Shown piece by piece: positions 1 to 5,417 of a stretch of DNA of 11,239 bases (within the stretch, counting starts at the first letter, position 1; the number at the start of each line of letters is the position of its first letter). The stretch lies in contig CAYHYG010000032.1 of assembly GCA_964360835.1 (NCBI GenBank), positions 1 through 11,239 of the forward strand, given 5' to 3'. The stretch is from CAYHYG01 sp964360835. Its GTDB lineage: Bacteria; Patescibacteriota; Patescibacteriia; UBA1558; 2-01-FULL-52-15. Under the pieces are notes generated by a model. That model had not been told where the DNA came from. It made no database searches and was given only the letters and a program-made list of their open reading frames with translations. Both the position numbers and the translations under genes were made by a program.

Positions 1-595
1 TCTTCATACGGATCTGATTGATGAAGATGACAGTGGTGTTGCTTTTATGAATAATACCAGCTAGCTTACGTAGGGCCTGACTCATGAGACGCGCTTGGAG
101 ACCCATGTGACTGTCGCCCATGTCTCCTTCAATCTCAGCTTTCGGTACTAGGGCAGCTACTGAATCGATGACTACGACATCAACTCCACCAGAGCGAACT
201 AAGGTTTCGGTAATTTCTAGAGCTTGCTCACCGGTATCAGGCTGGGAGATTAATAATTCCTTGATATTAACGCCAATTTTTTTGGCATACTCCGGATCCA
301 ATGCATGCTCTGCATCAATGAAGGCAGCTACGCCGCCACGTTTTTGCGCTTCAGCTACGATATGTTGCGCTAGAGTAGTCTTACCAGAAGATTCCGGCCC
401 ATAGATTTCGATAATACGTCCACGTGGTACGCCGCCAATACCCAGAGCAATATCCAGGGAAAGGCAGCCGGTGGTGATAGCTTCGACATCAAGCGTATCA
501 GTATCCCCGAGCTTCATGATAGAGCCTTCTCCAAAGCGGGTTTTGATTTGTTGCATGGCTTCTAGAGCCGCGCGCAGTCTTTCGTCTTGTGACAT
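1..595 (-). CDS. recA: RecA recombinase, N-terminal part (3' end outside window)
   Basis: RecA is the ATP-dependent recombinase that forms filaments on single-stranded DNA, drives strand exchange and triggers LexA-type self-cleavage. About 198 residues are present of a usual ~350. The ATG at 595-593 gives MSQDERLRAALEAM, then the conserved GSIMKLGD at 24-31, Walker A GPESSGKT at 66-73 (Lys72), the AFIDAEHALDP block, SQPDTGEQALEI, the Walker B strand VDVVVIDSVAAL, KAEIEGDMGDSHMGLQARLMSQ and finally FINQIRMK. The reading frame runs off the left edge, so the C-terminal DNA-gating domain is missing only because of the window. An AGGA lies 12 nt before the ATG, a somewhat distant ribosome-binding site. 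The gene lies 36 nt after the RodZ-like gene on the same strand with no terminator between, so it is probably co-transcribed with it. Identification is secure. Confidence 0.98.
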   Translation of the reverse strand, partial: MSQDERLRAALEAMQQIKTRFGEGSIMKLGDTDTLDVEAITTGCLSLDIALGIGGVPRGRIIEIYGPESSGKTTLAQHIVAEAQKRGGVAAFIDAEHALDPEYAKKIGVNIKELLISQPDTGEQALEITETLVRSGGVDVVVIDSVAALVPKAEIEGDMGDSHMGLQARLMSQALRKLAGIIHKSNTTVIFINQIRMK

Positions 596-631
596 AAAAA
601 ATGTTATTCCTGCGCCAGATACGCAAGTAGA

Positions 632-1345
632 TTAATTAGTTACAGCCGTCTCGTCCCCTGTATTAGCAATGCCGACCGCGTCGGTTTTGACGATCTGTAC
701 GGTTCGCTCATACGAACGGCTGTGTTTTGTTTTAGCACGGATAGTGACAATGTTCAAACCGCTAGCCAAGAGGATTTCCTGTTTGAAGTGTCCAGCCTCA
801 TCCACAATCACCAGCTTGTCGTTAAACCATAGTTGTGCCCCGGGAGTGCTGGAGCCAGAAACATTGATGGCGCTTTCTGTGGTTTTACTGTCCTCAAATG
901 GTTTATCAAAGGCTATGGTCGGCGGCTCAAAGGTTTGGTAAATACTCCAGCTAATGTAGCAGATAACTGCCAGGCCAGCGATGGCAACGGCGCCATTACG
1001 CATGATGCGTGCCTGGGTAATTACAGTCCAAAATTTTAAGGCCTTTGATTGACTGGTGACCTTAGGTGTGATGGTTTGTATTAATCCTTGTTCGCGCTGG
1101 TATTGACGCCAGCAGTCGTCTGCTGTCAGGCCCAAAAAGTCGGCATATCGTCTGATCCATGTACGGGCATAGACTTGTCCGGGTAAATTGCCATGCGTTT
1201 CTTCCAAGGCGCAGAGATATTTTTTTTGTATCGAAAGTTTCTTGGCGCAGAGCTCCAAGCTCAGTTGCTGAGTTTCGCGCTGACGTTTAAAAAGCTCCGA
1301 AAGGAGAAGCGTCTGTCGTAAAGCTTTGGTTTTAAATGAATGCAT
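632..1345 (-). CDS. RodZ-like protein: cytoplasmic HTH, one membrane helix, Ig-like external domain
   Basis: Visible architecture, numbered from the ATG at 1345-1343 (237 aa): a RodZ-type helix-turn-helix at about 18-88, with the typical pattern of Arg-rich helix, LSLELCAKKLSIQKKYLCAL, a Leu-Pro-Gly turn, then YARTWIRRYADFLGL. A single hydrophobic helix follows at about 117-137 after a basic stretch, and an external β-rich segment at about 142-220 (VSGSSTPGAQLWFNDK, then NIVTIRAKT), which resembles the Ig-like 'glucodextranase domain B' fold. RodZ proteins link the cytoskeleton to wall synthesis; the HTH usually contacts MreB rather than DNA. That this protein does so is inference. The frame stays open to a TTG at 1366-1364, but that codon lies in a hairpin and has no ribosome-binding site, so I prefer the ATG. 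It sits between ftsK and recA on the same strand. A plain membrane-anchored regulator is the alternative. Confidence 0.8.
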   Translation of the reverse strand: MHSFKTKALRQTLLLSELFKRQRETQQLSLELCAKKLSIQKKYLCALEETHGNLPGQVYARTWIRRYADFLGLTADDCWRQYQREQGLIQTITPKVTSQSKALKFWTVITQARIMRNGAVAIAGLAVICYISWSIYQTFEPPTIAFDKPFEDSKTTESAINVSGSSTPGAQLWFNDKLVIVDEAGHFKQEILLASGLNIVTIRAKTKHSRSYERTVQIVKTDAVGIANTGDETAVTN

Positions 1346-1360
1346 GGTTTTAGACAAATG

Positions 1361-1394
1361 AAACAACCAAAAGGAAGGATCTCGTTGGTTGTTT
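1361..1394. repeat. 10-bp inverted repeat upstream of the RodZ-like gene
   Basis: AAACAACCAA (1361-1370) and TTGGTTGTTT (1385-1394) are exact reverse complements around a 14-nt loop. On the minus strand, the direction of transcription, the stem ends in a short GTTT run and then CATTTG, so it is at most a weak terminator or attenuator. On the plus strand it is followed by a long T-rich run but no plus-strand gene precedes it. It contains the possible TTG start at 1366, which argues for the downstream ATG at 1345. Confidence 0.55.
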
Positions 1395-1408
1395 TTTGTT
1401 TTTGTTTT

Positions 1409-1440
1409 TTCCGCCAGAGGCGGATCCGCCTCTGGCGGAA
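1409..1440. repeat. 32-bp perfect nested palindrome between ftsK and RodZ-like gene
   Basis: The two 16-nt halves, centred between 1424 and 1425 inside a GGATCC, are exact reverse complements. Each half is itself a small hairpin: TCCGCC-AGA-GGCGGA at 1410-1424 and TCCGCC-TCT-GGCGGA at 1425-1439. The DNA or RNA can therefore fold as one long stem or two short tandem stems. It begins three bases after the ftsK stop codon. In the ftsK mRNA sense it is followed by an A-rich run, not a T run, so it is not a normal intrinsic terminator for ftsK. In the plus sense it is followed by five T. The arms are far richer in G+C than the surroundings. This resembles dispersed REP-like intergenic repeats; whether it recurs elsewhere in the genome cannot be seen here. 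Confidence 0.9.
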
Positions 1441-1443
1441 TTT

Positions 1444-3771
1444 TTACCGTCTATCAGATTCCCAAGGGCGAAACGGTGATTCCGATGATTGGTCTACATC
1501 TTCCTCAGTTTCCAGATCATCTAGGGACTCAGGTTCTTCTGTTGGTTCAACTTCTTCAGCTGGCTCATCTGTTTCCTCTTCGTCTATGACCTCGATTTCA
1601 TCGTCTGTCTGATAGCGGTCACCGCTACTCTCTAGTCGGTTATTCAAATCTTCGGCGGTAACCAGCACTTCACGGGCTTTAGATCCTTGATTTGGGCCGA
1701 CAATACCCCGTTCTTCCAGTAAGTCCAATAAACGAGCGGCTTTGGCGTAACCTATGCGCATACGGGTTTGTAGCAGGGTGGCAGAGGCACGTCCTGATTT
1801 TACCACAACATCGGTCGCTGTGGCTAAATCCTCTTCATCGGCGTCTATACCGCCTATCATACCGCTGGCGCGGGTCAGACTTTCGGTGATCTGCATGTTG
1901 TAGTCAGGTTTACCGTGTTCACGTAGATAATCGGCCACAGCTTGGACCTCTTTCTCGGAAATAAAGGCTCCTTGCAGTCGGCGTGGCTTGGATAACTCGG
2001 CGCTGGTAAATAACATGTCGCCGTTGCCGAGGAGTTTTTCAGCTCCGGACATATCCAAGATCGTACGCGAGTCAGCTGAGGAAGCTACGGAGAAAGCTAC
2101 TCGAGAGGTTATGTTGGCTTTGATCAAGCCGGTGATGACATTGACCGACGGACGCTGCGTAGCCAGCACTAAATGAATACCGACTGCTCTCGCCATTTGC
2201 GCTAGACGAATGATAGCTGCTTCGACTTCTTTAGCCGCTACCGCCATCAAATCAGCCAGCTCATCGATAACTACAACGGTGTAGTGAAGCTTGTTAAGCA
2301 GCAACGCCTGATTATAGCTCTCAATATTTTTCTTGCCAGCAGCTGCTAATAATTTATAACGCTCATCCATCTCACCGACGATCCAACGTAGAGCATTGAT
2401 GGTAGCTTTGGTATCGGTAATCACCGGACAGAGTAGATGAGGAATATCATTATACGTAGAAAGTTCGACGCGCTTGGGATCGACCATGATAAATTTCAAA
2501 TCAGAAGGAGAATTTTGCCACAGAAGGGAGGTGATCATACAGTTGATAGCCACCGATTTACCGCTGCCGGTGGCGCCGGCGATTAGCAGGTGAGGCATTT
2601 TGCCCAGATCGGCCATGACCGATTTGCCGGTAACGTCTTTACCTAAGGCCACCATTAAATTGGATTTACGGGTAGTGAAGGCTTCGCTGCTAATAATTTC
2701 TCGGAGGCGGACCATGGAGACCTTTTGGTTTGGCACTTCAATACCGATCAGTGATTTGCCAGGGATAGGGGCTTCTATTCTGATGGGATGCGCGGCCAGG
2801 GCTAGAGCAATATCATTTTGTAGCGAGGTAATCTGAGCTAGCTTGACGCCATCAGCAGGTTTCAAAGTGTATTGGGTAACAGTCGGTCCGACATTAACAT
2901 CGCCCATGGTGACCTCAATGCCAAAAGTTTCCAAAGTTTTCTGGATACGCTGACCATTGACTTTGATGTCACCGCTGGTCGGCATCGTAGTCGCATTGCT
3001 CAGAAGGTCTATTGGTATCTCGATTCTTTTCACCGGCTTATAGACACGTTTATGTTCAGTCAGAATTTCCTTTTCCTCTTTGTTTTCTATTTCCTCGACT
3101 ATCGTCAACGCCGCCTCACGTTCATCCAGGAGAGCGCTCAAAGGGGTGGCTTCGGCGGCAGCAACATCTGCTAGCTGCTCAGTTCCGACCGAACTTTCGT
3201 CTAGCCAATCTTCAGATTTGTGGCCGGCCAAAATTTCTCGTAGCTGAGCAATGGAAGTATTGAAAACAATAATCAAACCGCTGGCCAATAAACCGATCAA
3301 AATAATCATGGAGCCGACGGTGCCAGTCAGAGAATCCAGATTTCGTCCTATGCCGTATCCCAGATAGCCTCCTCCAGCTTGAGACTGTCCAATGTCAGTC
3401 AAAGATTGCTCATGAATGGCGAAGTCGAGTAATCCGGTCAAAGAGATGAGAATGAGAATCAAGCCAAGATAATTGATTCGACGGAAGCGTGCGCGGTTTT
3501 CCATGATGATCATATAGTCGAGGACTAACAGGAGGACTAGAGCCATCCAATCCATCCAACCAAAAAGACGTCCCAGACCAGCCTTGATTCCTTGACCCAG
3601 AGTACCGGCGCCGTTGAATAGGGAAACCAACCCCAAAAGAGAAACAGTAAAGAGGATGATGACAAAAATAGTTTTTTTGGTATCTGTTCCCAGGTGCCAA
3701 GCACTAATAGCTGGTTCTTCGTCCAGACGGCTAGTGCGGCGTTTATAAGTACGTTTTTTACGGCCAATCAT
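1444..3771 (-). CDS. ftsK: FtsK/SpoIIIE DNA translocase
   Basis: This is the membrane-anchored ATPase that pumps chromosome ends through the closing septum. The 775-residue protein has a very basic start (MIGRKKRTYKRR) and about four membrane helices (near 33-53, 72-92, 100-118, 150-170). A short linker follows at 180-255, then the α domain (VGPTVTQYTLKPADGVK) and the RecA-like motor with Walker A GATGSGKS at 399-406 (Lys405) and Walker B VVVIDELADL (Asp503, Glu504). MARAVGIHLVLATQRPSV comes after this. The winged-helix γ domain, which reads orienting sequences, lies at about 645-703 and ends GIVGPNQGSKAREVL. A tail of about 70 residues follows, strongly acidic between 720 and 765, which many FtsK proteins lack. 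The ATG at 3771-3769 is preferred because an extended -10 lies just upstream. It is first in a minus-strand unit with the RodZ-like gene and recA. Confidence 0.97.
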   Translation of the reverse strand: MIGRKKRTYKRRTSRLDEEPAISAWHLGTDTKKTIFVIILFTVSLLGLVSLFNGAGTLGQGIKAGLGRLFGWMDWMALVLLLVLDYMIIMENRARFRRINYLGLILILISLTGLLDFAIHEQSLTDIGQSQAGGGYLGYGIGRNLDSLTGTVGSMIILIGLLASGLIIVFNTSIAQLREILAGHKSEDWLDESSVGTEQLADVAAAEATPLSALLDEREAALTIVEEIENKEEKEILTEHKRVYKPVKRIEIPIDLLSNATTMPTSGDIKVNGQRIQKTLETFGIEVTMGDVNVGPTVTQYTLKPADGVKLAQITSLQNDIALALAAHPIRIEAPIPGKSLIGIEVPNQKVSMVRLREIISSEAFTTRKSNLMVALGKDVTGKSVMADLGKMPHLLIAGATGSGKSVAINCMITSLLWQNSPSDLKFIMVDPKRVELSTYNDIPHLLCPVITDTKATINALRWIVGEMDERYKLLAAAGKKNIESYNQALLLNKLHYTVVVIDELADLMAVAAKEVEAAIIRLAQMARAVGIHLVLATQRPSVNVITGLIKANITSRVAFSVASSADSRTILDMSGAEKLLGNGDMLFTSAELSKPRRLQGAFISEKEVQAVADYLREHGKPDYNMQITESLTRASGMIGGIDADEEDLATATDVVVKSGRASATLLQTRMRIGYAKAARLLDLLEERGIVGPNQGSKAREVLVTAEDLNNRLESSGDRYQTDDEIEVIDEEETDEPAEEVEPTEEPESLDDLETEEDVDQSSESPFRPWESDRR

Positions 3772-3778
3772 ACCTGCT

Positions 3779-3787
3779 ATTTTAGCA
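3779..3787 (-). promoter_or_regulatory. Extended -10 promoter of ftsK, probably leaderless
   Basis: On the minus strand the bases read TGCTAAAAT, matching the extended -10 pattern TGnTATAAT with one mismatch. Only seven bases separate it from the ftsK ATG at 3771, so transcription should begin at or next to the A of the start codon. The -35 position (TTTTCT, about 3802-3807) is weak, as is usual with extended -10 promoters. No usable Shine-Dalgarno sequence exists between promoter and start, which agrees with a leaderless message. This is prediction from sequence only. Confidence 0.5.
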
Positions 3788-3841
3788 TATTTCTGGGTTC
3801 AAGAAAATGTGATTTTGGTAGGCCATTTATGGTAATTTATA

Positions 3842-3867
3842 GCAAAACAGAGCCCCTGAGAGCTCTG
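3842..3867 (-). terminator. Probable intrinsic terminator after the orphan gene
   Basis: On the minus strand, 24 nt after the stop codon of the gene at 3891-4550, CAGAGC pairs with GCTCTG across an 8-nt loop and is followed by TTTTGCT. The stem is short (6 bp) and the T run only four, so efficiency is uncertain. Its position between that gene's stop and the ftsK promoter supports it and implies that ftsK begins a separate transcript. Confidence 0.5.
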
Positions 3868-3890
3868 AAGCAAACCAGCGCCAGTGGAAC

Positions 3891-4550
3891 TTAAAAATCG
3901 CTTTTACTACGCCTGTCTGCCTTGTATTTTTTGAAATCCTTGGCGTCATACTTCTTGAGCAGTAATTGCTGGTAGACACGAAATTTATCACCTAGATTTT
4001 TTACCTGTTTGTGTATGTCTTCAAAATAGAGATGATAAATATGATTCCAACTAGATACCGCCATATGGACTCTTTGACCTGTGAATTTTGGCTTGATCAG
4101 GCCGTGGTAAATATTCTTTGAACCAAAGAACCGGATAAACATATTCTCATTTTTATGAGCATTGGGGACTTTTTTTAAATGATTTTTACGATGAAAAGGG
4201 AAGCTGAGGTGGTAGTCAAGTTTGTGAGGTTGCTCGTAACGGATATCAGTCACTTCATTGGTATCCAGATTTACGTCAACCTGAATGTATTCAATATCTT
4301 TGATCGAGCCGTAGTAGAATTTGCGAAATATGAATGAATAAATGACATGAAAAAGATAACGAGGATGTCGTTCGTTATCCCAGACAGTGTAGTAAGTAAT
4401 TTTCAAAGAGTTACCGTCAATTTTTGTACGGTAATACATGAATTTAGGTTCATGCTTGTCATGGTCAGGTTGATACAAAATTGGCTGGTGTTCGCGGACC
4501 AACTCCAAGATTTGCTCCTCGTTCAGATCAAAATTATTCATTTCAGCCAT
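3891..4550 (-). CDS. Uncharacterised soluble protein, Tyr/His/Lys-rich
   Basis: I do not recognise this 219-residue protein. No signal peptide or membrane helix is evident. It is rich in Tyr, His, Lys and Phe and ends in a strongly basic tail (KKYDAKDFKKYKADRRSKSDF without its last residue is about 199-219). Two blocks stand out: DIEYIQVDV at 85-93, followed by VTDIRYEQPH, and RVHMAVSSWNHIYHLY at 161-176. Their order and spacing loosely recall the W/E-Y-I-Q-V and 'HVA.GSH..Y' blocks of VPS62/DUF946-like proteins, but the key Asp-Trp-Glu is not intact and I give this little weight. The open frame begins at a TTG (4574-4572), but a good promoter -10 lies inside that extension, so I choose the ATG at 4550-4548. 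Another ATG at 4541 is possible. It stands alone, with its own promoter and terminator. Confidence 0.75.
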   Translation of the reverse strand: MAEMNNFDLNEEQILELVREHQPILYQPDHDKHEPKFMYYRTKIDGNSLKITYYTVWDNERHPRYLFHVIYSFIFRKFYYGSIKDIEYIQVDVNLDTNEVTDIRYEQPHKLDYHLSFPFHRKNHLKKVPNAHKNENMFIRFFGSKNIYHGLIKPKFTGQRVHMAVSSWNHIYHLYFEDIHKQVKNLGDKFRVYQQLLLKKYDAKDFKKYKADRRSKSDF

Positions 4551-4562
4551 AATAGTGAGGGC

Positions 4563-4591
4563 AGTATAGCTCAAAGCACGGGCAATTTCAA
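4563..4591 (-). promoter_or_regulatory. σ70-type promoter of the orphan gene
   Basis: On the minus strand TTGAAA (4591-4586) and TATACT (4568-4563) are separated by exactly 17 bases, each one mismatch from the vegetative consensus. Transcription would start about 4556, five to six bases before the ATG at 4550. The 5' leader would be nearly absent, and no Shine-Dalgarno sequence is present. The box lies inside the longer TTG-started frame, which argues against that start. Confidence 0.65.
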
Positions 4592-4645
4592 TGCAGGTCC
4601 CCAGGCTAGACTGAATCAGGAAATCTCCGCCTAGGTCAAATTAAG

Positions 4646-4654
4646 TGCTATACT
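4646..4654 (+). promoter_or_regulatory. Extended -10 promoter of the DUF6629-like gene
   Basis: TGCTATACT matches the extended -10 pattern with one mismatch; no clear -35 is found 16-18 bases upstream. The start would be near 4661, leaving a leader of about 38 nt before the ATG at 4699. The 8-mer GCTATACT here is the exact reverse complement of AGTATAGC at 4563-4570, which holds the -10 of the divergent gene. Confidence 0.5.
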
Positions 4655-4683
4655 TAGCGGTATCAAGTTTGTTATTGTAGAAT

Positions 4684-4691
4684 AGAGGAAG
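4684..4691 (+). promoter_or_regulatory. Shine-Dalgarno site of the DUF6629-like gene
   Basis: AGAGGAAG lies seven bases before the ATG at 4699, a purine-rich site with normal spacing. It fixes this start and is the clearest ribosome-binding site in the window; ftsK, rpoC and the orphan gene have none. Confidence 0.65.
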
Positions 4692-4698
4692 ATTTTAT

Positions 4699-5340
4699 AT
4701 GTGTTTTTCAGCCACTGCTAGCTTTGTCACCGGTAGCGCCCTAAGTGCCAGCGGTCTTGTAACCATTCACAAGACCAAGAAAAAAAGAGAAATGCCACTG
4801 GCTAGCATTCCATTGATTTTTGGCGCCCAACAGATAATCGAAGGGTTTGTCTGGCTTTCATTTGGTACCGGTTGGTTCAACATAATCGCCACCTATGCCT
4901 ATTCTTTTTTTTCACATGTTTTTTGGCCAGTTTTTTTGCCATTTGCAGTCTATTGTCTCGAAAAGGATTCTAAGAAAAAAAAGTTTTTGCTTTGGTTTAT
5001 ATTCTTAGGATCGGCAGTTAGTCTTTTCATTCTGTATTTTATTCTGACAGAAGGTATCACGTCCCAAATTGTCAATCGATGTATTGCTTACAACTCCCCA
5101 CATCCGTATCAAAATTTTATCCTGACATTATACGTTATAGCTACCTGTGGTAGCTGTCTGATATCAAGCCATAAGATTGTCAATATTTTTGGCTTGGTAA
5201 TGCTGACTTCATTATTTGCTACGGTCTGGTTTTTTCGGGAAAATTTAGTTTCGGTGTGGTGTTTCTTTGCGGCTATACTGAGCTGGTTGATATATTTGCA
5301 AATTGCCAGAAAGAAAACGGGTCGACGTACAACTAGGTAG
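4699..5340 (+). CDS. DUF6629-type seven-helix membrane protein
   Basis: The 213-residue protein begins MCFSATASFVTGSALS, the hallmark start of the DUF6629 family, followed by the family-like block PLASIPLIFGAQQIIEGFVW at 33-52. The biochemical role of that family is unknown to me. About seven hydrophobic helices can be drawn: 6-24, 33-53, 63-87, 96-117, 138-156, 161-179 and 182-202. There are Lys-rich loops at 25-30 and 91-95 and a basic C-terminus (RKKTGRRTTR). By the positive-inside rule these basic segments face the cytoplasm. The start is fixed by AGAGGAAG seven bases upstream. It is the only plus-strand gene here, divergent from the orphan gene and convergent with rpoC, and ends at a shared terminator. 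Membrane location is well supported; family assignment rests on the N-terminal motif. Confidence 0.85.
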   Translation: MCFSATASFVTGSALSASGLVTIHKTKKKREMPLASIPLIFGAQQIIEGFVWLSFGTGWFNIIATYAYSFFSHVFWPVFLPFAVYCLEKDSKKKKFLLWFIFLGSAVSLFILYFILTEGITSQIVNRCIAYNSPHPYQNFILTLYVIATCGSCLISSHKIVNIFGLVMLTSLFATVWFFRENLVSVWCFFAAILSWLIYLQIARKKTGRRTTR

Positions 5341-5364
5341 TAGTGTTTTGAGAAAATTAATAGC

Positions 5365-5395
5365 AAAAAACCCCAGCACTGAGCTGGGGTTTTTT
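5365..5395. terminator. Bidirectional intrinsic terminator shared with rpoC
   Basis: AAAAAA, then CCCCAGC, the loop ACTGA, GCTGGGG and TTTTTT form a symmetrical structure with a 7-bp GC-rich stem and six T on either strand. It starts 24 bases after the stop of the plus-strand gene and lies 22 bases beyond the rpoC stop on the other strand, so it can end both convergent transcripts. Confidence 0.95.
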
Positions 5396-5417
5396 GTCAG
5401 ACGGTATCGGAAATAGT

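Noticed and set aside
1409..1440. Palindrome as an intrinsic terminator for ftsK
   Set aside because: In the ftsK direction the stem is followed by an A-rich run, not T. The five T lie on the plus-strand side, where no gene needs terminating.
3772..3890. Possible tRNA or small RNA gene between the orphan gene and ftsK
   Set aside because: No cloverleaf or conserved tRNA arms; the gap is accounted for by a terminator and a promoter.
4551..4574. TTG start for the orphan gene
   Set aside because: The extra eight codons overlap the -10 of a near-consensus promoter, so the mRNA would begin after this codon.
4347..4634. 95-residue plus-strand frame over the start of the orphan gene
   Set aside because: It is antisense to the orphan gene and crosses that gene's promoter; the minus frame has the promoter, terminator and more protein-like composition.
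5109..5366. 85-residue minus-strand frame opposite the DUF6629-type gene
   Set aside because: It lies antisense to a well-supported membrane protein gene, has no ribosome-binding site and no recognisable motif.
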